A DNA stretch of 64,000 bases, from positions 20,895,863 through 20,959,862 of the forward strand of contig JAJEKV010000016.1 in the NCBI GenBank assembly GCA_021234155.1, given 5' to 3'. This document shows positions 1-11,985 of the stretch, piece by piece. A program made the position numbers and the translations under genes. The notes under the pieces are model-generated. The model was not told the DNA's origin. It saw only the letters and a list, made by a program, of their open reading frames with translations, and ran no database searches. Numbering within the stretch: the first letter of the stretch is position 1; the number at the start of each line of letters is the position of its first letter. The stretch is from Isoetes taiwanensis (Eukaryota; Streptophyta; Lycopodiopsida; Isoetales; Isoetaceae).

Positions 1-1297
1 GAGCAGACCGAGTCATAACAATGGCGAGGGCTGGCATAGAACAATGGCTAGGGTTGACCACTCCATCCGCCCCTCCTGTGCATACTTTGCAGATGGGCTA
101 AATCAGGCTCTGGCATGACTCTAGCCTTCCGGAGACGCAATCCCATGGCATCACCCATCAGGACTACTCCAGGTTGCATCTCCCTGGTCCGATGAGGCAG
201 GAAGGGTTGCATCTCCCCTTCCCAGGGTCTAGAGGTTCCGTGGGCGGCTAGAGAATCGTGACGACACACGATTCGTACCCGACTTAACCCCCCAAAACGA
301 GAGCCAAGCCAACACTTGCAGCTCTCGAGAGGCAGGGCGACACCATTGCCCCAGGAGGTGTCAGACCCATGCTCGGCCCACACGAAGTGACCGACCATAA
401 GCCTAGCCCACTATGGGATCCCCCGAAGCCCCCACTCGGCAGGGATCCTCCCTCCACATTCCCTCTAGCCCCGTTATGCGGTGCTGAGTCATATCATAGC
501 CTCGATAGCCTGGTGGGCTCCTATGCACAGGCCGCATCTAATAGGAACTAAGGGATCTACTCTAGGAGCATACTACATATGGCCCTAGGTCTCTACCCCC
601 CTTCCCAATACAAGAGGAGCAAACATGATCAACCATCATCACATAATCATCATATCATGAGAATAATCATAAGAAGAACATCTTAACCTAATCATACAAC
701 CTAACTAAGGGTTAGGGTTCATTGATTAGGGTTCAAGATGTTGAATGTGGGTTCTAGGATGGCTCTACTCTAGATACAAGATACTAGCACATCTGGAATG
801 CTAATTCGGATGAGCTATCACAACTACTACCCTACATACCGCCCCCGATGCTCTCCCTCCGCATCAGGTGTGCCTCCATGGTCTTCGACTCACGTGATCT
901 TTGCTCTTGCTCCAAGAACGAGTCTACCCTGCTGGGGCTGCTGCACCAGTCTATGCCACAGCAAACGATGTTCGAAACGGGGTTTCGAACGAGTAGGTGA
1001 GTCTCTGGGTGCTAGGGCTGGAAAGAGGCCTAGGGTTAGGGTTCCAGCCTATATAAGTTAGGTCCACCTAGGATGCCACGTGGCACCAATCGGGTGAGTC
1101 TCGTGTGGCGGTTGCCCAATAGGTTAAGGCCACGTGGAAAATGGTCTTAACCTAAGGTTGGCTAAGTTATATGAATAACTTAGTCATGCCCCCCTAGTGC
1201 CACAATCTATGGTATACAAGGCTATGAAGATAGACTTGTATAGTGACGGGTCCAGGAATATACGTATTCATAGCGTATATTCCCCTGGAACGTCACA
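1..1297 (-). repeat. 3' LTR of the gypsy element (cut by window edge)
   Basis: Near-identical to 9710-11007 with small indels. Its boundary at 1297 is marked by CGTCACA, the minus-strand LTR start TGTGACG. About 350 bp of the LTR lie outside the window. It carries the same minus-strand TATATA-type box near 1050 as the other LTR. Open frames inside the LTR (for example 798-1061) recur in the other LTR only because the LTRs are identical; nothing suggests protein coding. Confidence 0.85.
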
Positions 1298-1312
1298 TTC
1301 TCCCCCCCTTAG
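1298..1312 (-). other. Polypurine tract of the gypsy element
   Basis: On the minus strand this is AAGGGGGGGAGAA immediately before the LTR start TGTGACG. A purine-rich tract touching the 3' LTR is the standard plus-strand primer site of LTR retrotransposons. It fixes the element's orientation together with the primer-binding site at the other end. Confidence 0.75.
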
Positions 1313-2262
1313 GACAATGCTGTCCTCAGCATTGCGCTAAGGTGACTAACCTACCTTATGCCTGCAAAACAACATAACATACTCTTTAATTCAATTTAAA
1401 CGGTCAACTTCCTATTAAAAGTTAATTGTCAAAATTTAGGCTATATTTGTACTTATACAAAATTATACAACCTTAACAAGTTACTTCTTATAATAATTAG
1501 GAATTATTATATAAGAGTTATTAGGGTTCATAATCTAAATTATGGCTCCCCCTATCCTCTCGTAATGCGCCCCTCCTCGATGCCCACCTCTAACTTGCCT
1601 GCACAAGGAGCACATTACATTAGTTTAATTAATAAATTTGTGGTTTTAGGGGACCACCCCCCTTACCTACCTCCTTGAGCCGAACTACTAGCTCAAGGTT
1701 ACCCTACTACCTTGCACTCGATCATGGCCCCATAAGGATTTGAGCTTAAGGACCATTTAAGATGATCCTATCATCGCCCATGATCAAGTGCTACCTTGTA
1801 CACGATCCCCCCAGATCGAGTACACCCCAAAGGCATCATGCCCCAAGGGTTTTAAGCTAGGAACGCGTCTCACGATCCCATCATCGCAAGATGATCACTT
1901 TCACCTTCACCATGACCCTCCTACGGCCCGGTGTCGCCCCCCGCAAGATCGCGGCATAGAGAGCATCCGATCGATGTCTCATCATCGCCCACCATGCCTC
2001 ATTCCTCACTCACATGACCCTAATGGTCATGCGCACCTCTTGGTGCGTGTTGGCCTAGAGAATGCCTTAAAGGCGTATCCCATCATCGCCCACACGTTCC
2101 AAGATTCTGGCACATGCACTCTACTAACTAGAATACATGAGCCAGAACTTAAGGCTAACTAAGAGACATACTAAGCTAACCTCCTGGCAAGTCGACGTGG
2201 ATTAGTTCGGAGACGACTCGCCCATCAAACTCGTTCATAAACTCGGGTATTGCTTCTCCAAA
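1313..2262 (-). other. 3' internal non-coding region of the gypsy element
   Basis: Between the integrase C-terminus and the polypurine tract. It contains repeated short blocks such as 'catcatcgccca' and 'gatcaagtgctacctt' and no frame resembling a known protein. Probably untranslated 3' internal sequence. Confidence 0.5.
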
Positions 2263-3316
2263 TCACGCTTCAATATACATGTCGTCTTCTTCGGGGCAAG
2301 TGCTTCCACTTGACCAAATGCTGGAGGAATTGAGACCACCTAGTCCTCTTGAATGACTTATCAAGAAGGAACTCAGCACTATTTCAACTTGATCCTCCGT
2401 CATTTCCAACAAAGTTGGAGTATCCAAAACCTCCTCAGGGTTAGGATCGTGCCTTTTCAATAAACTCACATGGAAGACCTTAAGGTGGCCAAGAGATCCC
2501 ACTTGTAGGCTTGAGAGCCCACTCTTCTCCAAGATCGTGAACGGACCGGCCCACCTAGGGGCGAGCTTCTTACAATTGCCGATGCGAAGCTTCCCTTGCT
2601 TAACCTTTACTTGAGCCAACTTTATCTGCCATAACAAAACAACTCCCAAGGAGTTTTACCTCTATCCGCTTGACTCTTCAGATATGCCGCATATATGCTG
2701 TCGTTGTTGAGAAACTTCCACCTTGGGCACTAAATTATGCCACATAACTAGGGTCAAGCATTGATAACATCTTCGATGACTCTTGCTTCATATTATTGTA
2801 CGTAATTGACCAGGTGGATGTACTCGGCCCATTTGGATTACTTGTTCCAATCATAGTTTCTCAACGTGCTCTCCAAATTTGTGTTGGTGCGGTCCCTTTG
2901 CCGATTTGACTGCAAATGATAAGCAAAACTCATCAACAAGTTGGTGCAGCTCGTGTTGAAGAAGTCTTGCTAAACGTCGCTAAAGAACTTCGGATCTCTT
3001 TTGGTGATGATCGACCTGTGCCTTCCATGCAGCTTAAAAGAACTCTTATTTAGACCACACGGCTAGGTCCAAGGCGGTGTCTATGGTGTGGCATGGCAAG
3101 TATGTGCGCTTTTGATAAACTATATACCACAACCATCAAGGCTTCAAAGCTTCTTGTTGTCCTTGGAAGGCCCGCTATGAAAACCATGCTGAAGACTTCC
3201 CACTTGGCGTCTGGCACCGCCCAAGGTTCCAAAACTCCTGGAATTCGAAGTTGTTCCGCCCTTGCCTGCTGGCTCCACTGGCATTCTTGGATATGTCTGA
3301 TTATCTGTTTCTTCAT
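2263..3316 (-). pseudogene. Gypsy integrase remains (zinc-finger/core start and C-terminus)
   Basis: The upstream piece (3316-3050) resembles the gypsy integrase stretch just after the H2C2 zinc finger, with the family's W.-.S.-FI.GLP and MVVV.-LSKAH patterns. The downstream piece (2649-2263) is the C-terminal DNA-binding region, with KLAPRW.GPF.IL followed by HLKVFHVSLLK, the usual end of Ty3/gypsy Pol. The catalytic middle between 2650 and 3050 has no open frame, so the DDE core is destroyed. The integrase would have inserted element cDNA into the chromosome. No chromodomain is visible after the C-terminal domain; an acidic tail follows instead. Confidence 0.8.
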
Positions 3317-3414
3317 GTCCGGCCAGAAGTAGCTACTTCTAATCTTGAAGTAGACCTTTATAAATTTTGCATAGCCGGAAATAGGGCTATTATGCGTGTC
3401 CTGGAAAATTTTTC

Positions 3415-4140
3415 TTACTCCTTATGCTTTGAGTATAGTTGTTCTTTGATATTAAAGATTACCTTCCTTTTTAAAATATTTGAAGGTTTCTCTCTCTTAA
3501 TCCGTTCTTGCACTCTTGTAAGGACTAGCCCATCATGTGCTTGAACTCCATGTTGGGAAAGATGGCTTCTTCTATCTTCTTGCCGAATTCGCTTGCCGAA
3601 GTGGAGATGGCATTGCAAATTGCTGCTTCAAAAGCTTGCCAATGAGTGGCGACGTCTTAACATCTCCACGGCTGCATGCTCTTCCATTGATTTGCTGTAG
3701 ATCACGATGTCGTCGAAGAGAATTGATGAAGAAATCATCCAAGGAATCTTGAAGATGTCGCCCTCAAATGCATACGAAGTTGGTGGAGCATTCCATAGAC
3801 TCAAGAGCATCACCGTGGAAGTGATAGTGCCCATACCAAGTTTTGAAGGAGTCTTATAATTATCTTCCCCCTTCATCCTTATTTGCTGATTGCCCGAGCT
3901 TAAGTCGATTTTGTAGAAGAATCCTGCTTCTTGGGGCTAATCCATTATGTCGTTGCTTGTTGAGCTGCCCATGGTTGATATACACCTTTAAACTTCCATC
4001 TTGGCCGAAAGGATCCCCACTCCTACAACCGCTTCTTGAGCTCTGCTAGCTCGGAAGTGCTGATTCTATAAAGAGCCTTGCTGATCGGCTTTGCCTCCGG
4101 TGCAAGAGTGATTTCAGACTCTATGCCTCTATAGAGCAAA
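3415..4140 (-). pseudogene. Gypsy reverse transcriptase remains
   Basis: Reading minus-strand frames, 4120-3900 shows the RT start, with an E.E..L.P.AKP.S..-YR.S..EL.ELKK pattern, then broken fingers-domain remnants. 3876-3628 shows KT.SKLGMG, a degraded T.MP-like segment, and LFDDIVIYSKSMEEH. FDD stands where the family has the catalytic LDD, so both catalytic aspartates of this motif are still visible. 3618-3415 is a basic stretch in the place expected for the RNase H connection. Several frameshifts and stops separate the pieces, so no polymerase can be made. Confidence 0.75.
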
Positions 4141-7100
4141 AGCTCTCAAATTTCACCTGGAGATATATCATGGGACTTCTTGATTAACTTAGAAATTGCC
4201 CAAGGCAGCTGTTTCGAAGTAGCATCTTCCTTCTTACTATTGCGGTCGGGGTCGACAACTTGTAGCTTGTGTATGACCTCATTCCTCATGATGCACTTAA
4301 GTAATTGCTTTACTGACATACGTTGCACGATTGGAATTACTTAACTTAAATTATAAGGTACTTGCCCTTTAGTGCTGGGATAAGTATCTCTTGCTTATAA
4401 TAATCAATTAATGCTTTAGCCAGCTTTAATATTGCATGCTTATTGTGAGGTCATAATTGCTAATGTACATAAGTTGGTGCCGATGCTCTACTTTGCTTCG
4501 CTCTAGGTTGATGTCGAACTTGACTCTTGTTCCGTTGGTGCTGCTAATTACTTGGCCTTGGCTTAATTACTGGCCTAGATTTAGACTTAAGAGTCTTGCT
4601 CTTAAAGATGTCCGTCATCTAGGAGGTGCAAAATTACAGGTTAAAGAACTACTTACATAAATCCTATGGCCACAAGTTAGTCGGCATGACATTACTTTTG
4701 GGCACACATAGAAAACTACATGGTTAGATAATTATTCTTGTTTTAGATCTAATCTATACTCTAGGATCTACCCTTTCTTAATTATTGCCCTCTTGAAATA
4801 GCCCCACCTTTGAGTTGATGCCATCTAAGAAGTTGGCCGGACTTATTAGATTGCTTCCCTTCATTTGGTCGGATTATTTCTTATGCTGCGGAAGTACTCG
4901 TCATATACATGGTCGACGGTTATCCTTCTATTGAATCCTTCTTAGCGAGGTGATCAAGCCCACGAAGAGGTTCCAATATGTTGGATATCTGCCAGCAATG
5001 TATACAATTATTGTACTCCATACATTTTCTTCCCAATACTTGAAGCTTTGCTCCATTCTTGGGTCCATCTTTCTAAAGGAAAAGACAAAAGAATCTACTC
5101 GAATTTTCGTCCCCATCCCATCATGGATGCTATCACCCATAATTCTAAGAAACTCAACTATCTGATAGGTCCTCTAGCTTGCTTAAAGTTGGTGTAGTCG
5201 TTAGTCGCTGGAGTAGCAAGGCGATGATCCATAATTTGTTGAAAGAATCTAGTATCCTTGGAGTTGTTGCATGATCATTCAAGTGCCCTGCTTTCTTTTG
5301 TCGAACATATTCTGACTCTGATCGTCCTTAATGTTGATGTTGACTATCTTTATTAACGTTATCCCTCTTAGTGGACTTGCTGATGTAGTGGCGACCTAAG
5401 GTTCGGTGTTGCATCCCAAAGGCTTGAAGGTCATGTTCACCATTGCGTAGAATCTTTCGTGTTTAACTCATCTGCCTTGAAGGTTATTAGATTCGAGGAT
5501 GATTCTTCTAACTCCTGAATTGATATTGTTGTGTTGAGCTTGTCGATTTGATTCTTCATCCTGGCGGCCACATGCTGCTGTTATAAGGTTGAAGACAATG
5601 TCGAGTGCTTTACCACTCCTAACTGTGCAACTTCTCTTGCTGAGAGAAGTTTATTTGCATCCATCTACAAGGACTAATCTTGACTGATTAATTAATAATT
5701 CTGGTATTTGGTCCCTCATGATGCCTCTTTTTGATGGTGTTTGACCTCCATCTCTACGGCAGAAGATTGTCGTGATCTTGAGATGGCGCTGTCAAGGTTG
5801 ATGCAGCTGCTCTGAAGTATCGGGCTGATGAGGAAGAAGTTTGTTGCAGTTTGCCATATTCCTATTCCTGAGAGGCCCACCCTTGCTGGCTTGTAGTACC
5901 TCCTTAGTCAAGCATGTTTGCTTGAAGTCCAAATCTGATACTACTATGGCCTGGATACCTATGATAATTTCCCTTCCGAGGAGGTATATCCAGTCTCATC
6001 CTTTAGGGCTCTTGACATCATAAGTCAATGAAGTCTACTTGTTGGTGGCGTAGCTGTGACATTAGTCATCGATGTGGGGTCGTTCCTCGAGGCAATATGG
6101 CACTTAGAGAATATCCTTGACTAGGAGCTAATGTGATCGATTTTATAAGTGCCATGTTGCCCATTGGTTGTTGCATAGCCCTCTTGGCAAGTCTTGTGTC
6201 TATTTTTGATGTCGCAATCGTCCTTCCTTTGGCCTCCTCTTTATTATTTGTGTTCGGGCTTCCCTGTACACCATCTTGGCCTTTGATTTGCTGAAGCTTC
6301 CTCCATAAGGTTGCCCTCTGCTTTCGATTCGTTGATGTTGTCGAGTGGCTCCACTGTCGAGGCTCGAGGATCTGTAACGAAGGTTCTCCTGACCTATTTT
6401 ACTGCCCTAAGCACAAGGTAACTAATACTACCACAAGAACAATTTCTTATATCTACTAACTCTACAAACCCTATTTTTATGCCTTTATCCACTCTCCCTC
6501 AATTGCCCCACTTGGCACTTTACTAGGCACTGAGAAAGGTACTTATATACTGTTATGGGGTGGTAGAAGGAGACTCATTCCCTGGGTGTACTTGGTGTGC
6601 TAGACTGAATTACCTAGATAGGGTGAATTTCTAGATAATTATCTATGATACAAAGGTATGGCTGAAGACACTTGATGATAGTGCACCTTTAACGTGTGTT
6701 GGTGTATCATACCAACGTGTGACAACAATTTCTAAGGCCTTGGCAACTAGCTGGGTTTCTAAGAAAAAGGTTTAATTATACTACCTATATGTAGACAAGA
6801 AGACACTTAGCAAGATAAGAGTGACAACTAAGCTATGATGAGTGCAGATGATGTCGCTGTCTCGCTTAAGGACCTTGGTTCTAAGTTTAAGGCTTGGCCA
6901 TTAATATTATTTAACTTATTAAAGCTTAAATATAATTAAAGATTGTAATTCAAACATAAACGATGCCCGCCTTCAGTGGTTGGCACGGGGGGGTTTGGGG
7001 GGGTTCAACCCTGTGGGTGGGAGGTTCAATTCCTGCTACTGTGGGAATTCTTTTAAGATGAGGTTCAAATAGATTGAGAAGCTAGAATGGGGTGCTACAA

Positions 7101-7179
7101 GACACTAGAGTGCATGGCAAGAGGCTAGCATGTGCACTAAGAACCTTTCAATGCACTTTTGCAAAATTTTTAGCCAAAA
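4141..7179 (-). other. Degenerate internal region of the gypsy element
   Basis: About 3 kb between RT and the gag-like remnant, where protease and gag-pol linker would be expected. No frame gives a convincing protease (no DSG/DTG context found) or zinc knuckle. Frequent stops on the minus strand indicate decay. A G-rich run lies at 6985-7005. Confidence 0.5.
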
Positions 7180-7561
7180 ACATATGAAACCGGGTAGCAT
7201 CGCGCCAATCAGGTTTGCGTTTTCAACGCATGAGCTTCTGGCGCGATGCAACCCGAGTTGCCTGATCTTTGCTAAAAGACAAAAATTCCAAGGACTGATC
7301 TTTGCTAAAAGGCAAAAATTCCAAGGACTACAAGGTTCCAAAATGTCTATTTAGATCAATCCTAAACTAACTAGCACCTTATTTCATGCTAAAAAGATAT
7401 CTAAAAGTGCACATATGGGCAAACCGGGTTGGTTCGCGCAAATGATGAAATTTGGGTCAATTTGATGAAATTTGGGTCAATTTGGGCGAAATCGGGTGGC
7501 ATCGCGCAGATGAGGCCTGCGTCGCAAACGCAGAGGCCTTTCGCGCGATCCAACCCGAGTT

Positions 7562-7562
<1 letters not shown>
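7180..7562. repeat. Two copies of a ~70-bp hairpin-forming repeat
   Basis: The segments 7186-7255 and 7492-7562 are diverged copies. Each begins with CGGGT-[AG]GCATCGCGC and ends with the inverse, GCGCGAT-CAACCCG, so each folds into a stem-loop. A half copy (ACCGGGTTGGTTCGCGC) lies near 7425. On the minus strand the copies translate into related ~25-residue stretches starting QLGL, so they could be a degenerate coding repeat in gag or a structured RNA leader. Confidence 0.5.
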
Positions 7563-7564
<2 letters not shown>

Positions 7565-7594
<30 letters not shown>

Positions 7595-7610
7595 CTCTCT
7601 CTCTCTCTCT
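7565..7610. repeat. Poly(T)/(CT)n simple repeat
   Basis: About thirty T followed by eight CT units. In the minus frame it would encode an ER/K-rich run, which explains the artificial basic stretch in that reading frame. Confidence 0.95.
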
Positions 7611-7733
7611 AATCCTCCGCGCTAGATTCATGCTCTTGAGCATAATGGTCATCCTCTTGGCATGAATGGTGCAGGTCTTGGCCTCCTCGGCTTTGGCCGC
7701 TTCCTGGCGAGATCCCGCCATCGTTGATGTGGT

Positions 7734-8214
7734 TCAGTAGTCGTGGCCCATCTTGAACTCCTCAATAGACCTTTGATGTAGGCACTCGAAAGAGAGTTTA
7801 CGGATCATCGGTGGTACTTGTTGGCAATGTCGAATATTACGAGCAGCTCTCTTGTCTTTGGGGATTTGGCCCATGGCGGACCTTCGCCGGGGAATCGAGT
7901 CGAGGTGGTGGAGGCTAGCTTTTAGACCGACCACAGTGGCTACCTTGTTAGATCCATTGGCCGGAGATAATTCTTGCATCTTTGCCTTCTTCTTCTCGTA
8001 CTCCATACCTTGCTTGAGCTTTAAGTAGCTTCTAGCTGATGTTGCCCTCCTTGGACTGCATTGGATATGGTTGCCGGCGTAGGGTCGCGTCTTCTTCTTC
8101 GGCCTCCTCCTCCTCTTCTTCTTTAGCCTCTTGCTCCTCCTCTTGTTGTTGTGGTCCTTCTTCCTCGGGCTCATCCTCCTCCAGTTCGTCTAGTTGTGGT
8201 TCTCTGATAACCAT
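7734..8214 (-). pseudogene. Gag-like remnant, acidic then basic
   Basis: On the minus strand a Glu-rich stretch (8214-8090) runs, with a frame switch near 8040, into a basic segment that ends near 7734. Position just downstream of the long leader after the primer-binding site, and upstream of pol, argues for gag. No capsid motif or CCHC knuckle is recognisable, so the assignment rests on position. The Ser/Cys/Leu-rich plus-strand frame over 8039-8599 is the antisense of this composition. Confidence 0.4.
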
Positions 8215-9346
8215 GCTCTCCCTACGCCTAGCTTCATGCCTCTTTGTACGCTTTTCTTACGCCTTGGTTGCTTTCGCCGCCTTGGCTGCTGTTCCCGCTT
8301 TGCTTGGGTTGCTTTCGTACGCCGAGGTTGCTCGCTACTTGCTCTTCCCCGCTCTCCCCATTCTTTGGGGTTGCTCTGATGCCGAAGTTGCTCTCGCTAC
8401 TTGCTCTTCCCCTACTCTCCCTGTTGCTGGGGTTGCTCCTGTTGCCGAGTTGCTCTCGCTACTTGCTCTTCCCCCGAGCGGGGCACGCCACGATCTCAAT
8501 TTCCCCGAGCCTTGCGATCATTTCGCTGAAGTGCTAAGTCGTTCTTTGCTCCTCGAAGGTGAAGCGATTAAATGCCAAGAGCTTAAGTGGCCAAGTTAGA
8601 TGCGTCGACCTAGGCGCGGAGGGCCTCAAAAATTTGCTTGTCGCCACCACCCGTGAGTGCCACGTTCGGTGCAAAATTTGGAGCTTCCAACCTTCCTAGC
8701 TACTTGCTTGGTCCTCCCAACAACTTAGCTTCCTTGATGGTGGCCTCTTCGAGCGATCTTGCCTCTATCTTCGCGGCTCCTTTGGGTCGACCTCGTCGGC
8801 TGTTCGTTCGGTGGACACTTTTATGGCAGCTTCGGAGGTTAGCTTCTAATTCGCCCTACAAGGGTGAAGGAAAGGTTCAAGCTACTATTTGGGAACTTCT
8901 AAGGAGTAGAGGCGCTTTTATAGGTTTATTAGCTACTTTTTCTTAAGAGTAAATTTATTATAACTATGGGTTAATAATTAAGGTACTTCCCCTAATCACT
9001 TAACTATTTTTCAAAATTTCCTAATTCCTTTTTGGGCCAAGTAGTGGTCATTTCACGCCATTTTCTTTCAAGCTTTCTTTTGAGTGATTTCTCGCTCAAT
9101 TTTTCGCTTGAAAGGTGCGGTTCATGAACAACTTGAGCTCAATTTTACTAGAAGGTTTCTTTTGACTATATTATTTCTACCACTTAGACTATACTTGATC
9201 TAATTATGACCCTGCTAATGGGAAAAAAAATTCTCCCATATTTCGCGGTTCAAGACTGGAATTCTCATTCCATTCCATAGCTAGGCCAGTTAGTCTACCT
9301 ATTCAGGGATATGGTCAGTGCTAGCTCTTGGTCAACCAAGAACATT
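8215..9346 (-). other. Untranslated leader of the gypsy element
   Basis: Lies between the primer-binding site and the gag-like remnant. It contains short imperfect repeats of 'gttgctc-cgctacttgctcttcccc' at 8320-8470. No recognisable protein on either strand. Confidence 0.45.
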
Positions 9347-9358
9347 GCTCTGATACCA
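9347..9358 (-). other. Primer-binding site, initiator tRNA-Met type
   Basis: On the minus strand TGGTATCAGAGC, the complement of the 3' end of plant initiator tRNA-Met, one base from the LTR end TCACA. It is the start site of minus-strand cDNA synthesis and defines the 5' end of the internal region. Confidence 0.9.
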
Positions 9359-9359
9359 T

Positions 9360-11007
9360 TGTGACGCTCCCTGCTAAACATACGGCGCCCGGCCGTACAC
9401 TCGGCAGGAAATCCCCCGTCCGGCTCAACAACCGCACAGGCCCTCCGTCTATCCCGCACTATGGAACTCCCGTAGTGCGGAAAGGGGACACGAAGGTGTC
9501 TTGCGCGCCCTTCCCCTATGGGCTCCTATCACAGCGGAAGCATAAACAACGTCAGAACTAGCAATAACAATACAACATACTACCTCGAAGGGTAGTCCAT
9601 CACATATCCACATGAGCAAAGAAGATAATCATAAACCATAAAACATGAGAGCTCCTACCCATGGCTCTGACTCATAAGGAGGTAGACTGACTGGATAGGT
9701 CTCAAGATAGAGCAGACCGAGTCATAACAATGGCGAGGGCTGGCATAAGACAATGGCTAGGGTTGACCACTCCATCCGCCCCTCCTGTGCATACTTTGCA
9801 GATGGGCTAAATCAGGCTCTGGCATGACTCTAGCCTTCCGGATACGCAATCCCATGGCATCACCCATCGGGACTACTCCAGGTTGCATCTCCCTGGTCCG
9901 ATGAGGCAGGAAGGGTTGCATCTCCCCCTTCCCAGTGGTCTAGAGGTTCCGCGGGCGGCTAGAGAATCGTGGCGACACACACGATTGCACCGACTTAACC
10001 CCCAAAAGCGAGAGCCAAGCCAACACTTGCAGCTCTCGAGGCGTGGCGACACCATTGCCCGGTGAGGTGTGGACCCATGCTCGGCCCACACCTAAGTGAC
10101 CACCATAAGCCTAGCCCACTATGGGATCCCCGGCCCCCCCTCCTTCGGGCGGGGATCCTCCCTCCACATTCCCTCTAGCCCCGTTATGCGGTGCTGAGTC
10201 ATATCATAGCCTCGATAGCCTGGTGGGCTCCTATGCACAGGCCGCATCTAATAGGAACTAAGGGATCTACTCTAGGAGCATACTACATATGGCCCTAGGT
10301 CTCTACCCCCCTTCCCAATACAAGAGGAGCAAACATGATCAACCATCATCACATAATCATCATATCATGAGAATAATCATAAGAAGAACATCTTAACCTA
10401 ATCATACAACCTAACTAAGGGTTAGGGTTCATTGATTAGGGTTCAAGATGTTGAATGTGGGTTCTAGGATGGCTCTACTCTAGATACAAGATACTAGCAC
10501 ATCTGGAATGCTAATTCCAGATGAGCTATCACAACTACTACCCTACATACCTGCTCCTGATGCTCTCCCTCCAGATCCGTGTGCCTCCATGGTCTTCGAC
10601 TCACGTGATGCTGCTCTTGCTCCAAGAACGAGTCTACCCTACTGGGGCTGCTGCACCAGTCTATGCCACAGCAAACGATGTTCGAAACGGGGTTTCGAAC
10701 GAGTAGGTGAGTCTCTGGGTGCTAGGGCTGGAAAGAGGCCTAGGGTTAGGGTTCCAGCCTATATAAGTTAGGTCCACCTAGGATGCCACGTGGCACCAAT
10801 CGGGTGAGTCTCGTGTGGCGGTTGCCCAATAGGTTAAGGCCACGTGGAAAATGGTCTTAACCTAAGGTTGGCTAAGTTATATGAATAACTTAGTCATGCC
10901 CCCCTAGTGCCACAATCTATGGTATACAAGGCTATGAAGATAGACTTGTATAGTGACGGGTCCAGGAATATACGTATTCATAGCGTATATTCCCCTGGAA
11001 CGTCACA
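9360..11007 (-). repeat. 5' LTR of the gypsy element
   Basis: A 1,648-bp terminal repeat with TG...CA ends: minus-strand start TGTGACG at 11007 and end TCACA at 9360. Near 10755-10764 the minus strand reads CTTATATAGGC, a TATA-type box in the right orientation for element transcription. Repeated TTAGGGTT units near 10400-10450 and 10740 are isolated telomere-like words, not an array. Confidence 0.88.
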
Positions 11008-11985
11008 GTGAGAATGAGTGCTTGAGACTTATTTGGCCGGCATCTTAGGTACTGTTTTTGCTTATGGCTTGCCCAGTGGTGGAGAAGACTTGGGATATGT
11101 AGCATGCTAGTTCTTGAGCAGACTTTTTGTATGAAATCTTCCAGAGTTAACTTAAAGATGTGCAGAAAGCCGATTTCTCAAGATTAGTGTGCCTTGGCCT
11201 GAAATGTTGCCTTGTTGTTGTAGTGGACTTTCGATATGTGTGGCTGCTCTACCTTTGCTTATGATTTGCTAGGACTGATTTGAATGGTGGAACAGTTGTT
11301 GTTTGGAAAGGAGAACAAGATTTTATGTTGCCCTCTTCCATCCCAGTTGGAAGGAGGTGTGATTTCAGAAAAGAGTATCTTGAAAGCAATCTGATTCAGT
11401 TAATGATCTAAAGAAGGCATTGGTACGGGAGGACCACATGTTCTCACAGCTGCGTGCTAGTTGCAGGACTCCAGCTCAACCAGGAGTGGGGGCTTGAGGC
11501 CATTTCTAGTTTGGCTCAATAGAGACGGAACCCAGGGAAGCAATCAGGTGAGTATAGTGGCTTGTGGACCACCCTGTATGGGATAGGCATGGCTGTTTAC
11601 ATCTGAAGAAAATAGTGAGAGTAGGAGCTTGTAGTACAAGTAATTGGAAATATGCTCTGATTCTCCTAGTAGTACTGAGCTGTAGGCAGGTTTAATGTCA
11701 AGTTAACGCGAGGGATGAAACTTCCACTACTCTGGCCTAGTTTGCTTGCATTTTCGCTGAGAGGAGCTCGAAGGGGTATCGTCTTTGGGCAACATAAGAT
11801 CACTTTCGTGGGGCAAATTGTCATAAGGGGTACCTTCTCTGATTTTCACACTTGGGTTAGTCATTGGGCTGACACGGTTAGGCTATCTGGCTATTATAGA
11901 GCCTGAATAAATGTAATTTTTACATATTATTAATAAAAATAAAAATACCTTGCCATCAAAAAAAAAAAAAAAAAAAAAAAAAAAG
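11008..11985 (+). other. Possible retroposon 3' end with poly(A) tail
   Basis: About 1 kb of unique sequence ending in an AATAAATG/AATAAAAAT-rich stretch and a run of about 26 A (11959-11984). This is the usual look of a LINE or processed-transcript 3' end. No reverse-transcriptase motif is visible here. The gypsy element abuts it, so a 5' part may lie beyond the left window edge. The short frame at 11715-11906 has no recognisable domain. Confidence 0.35.

Larger units (their letters stand above)
1..11007 (-). mobile_element. Ty3/gypsy LTR retrotransposon, decayed, minus strand
   Basis: Two direct repeats of about 1.3-1.65 kb bracket an internal region of about 8 kb. The right repeat is the 5' LTR for minus-strand transcription: it is followed by an initiator tRNA-Met primer-binding site. 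The left repeat is the 3' LTR: it is preceded on the minus strand by a purine tract. Inside, in gypsy order from high to low coordinates, lie a gag-like acidic/basic coding remnant, reverse-transcriptase remains, an H2C2 integrase fragment and the integrase C-terminus. All are broken by stops and frameshifts, so the copy cannot make its own proteins. The LTRs look about 97% alike by eye, so the insertion is fairly young even though the body is decayed. The 3' LTR is truncated by the window start, so the flanking target duplication cannot be checked; the right flank begins GTGAG. Confidence 0.85.

Noticed and set aside
680-1045. Telomere-like TTAGGGTT words
   Set aside because: Only isolated copies within an LTR, identical in the second LTR; not a telomeric array.
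798-1061. 87-codon frame repeated at 10508-10771
   Set aside because: It is duplicated because it lies in the two LTRs of the gypsy element, and on the strand opposite to element transcription.
8039-8599. Long plus-strand Ser/Cys/Leu-rich open frame
   Set aside because: It is antisense to the acidic, Glu-rich gag-like frame of the minus-strand gypsy element; its composition is explained by that and by short local repeats.
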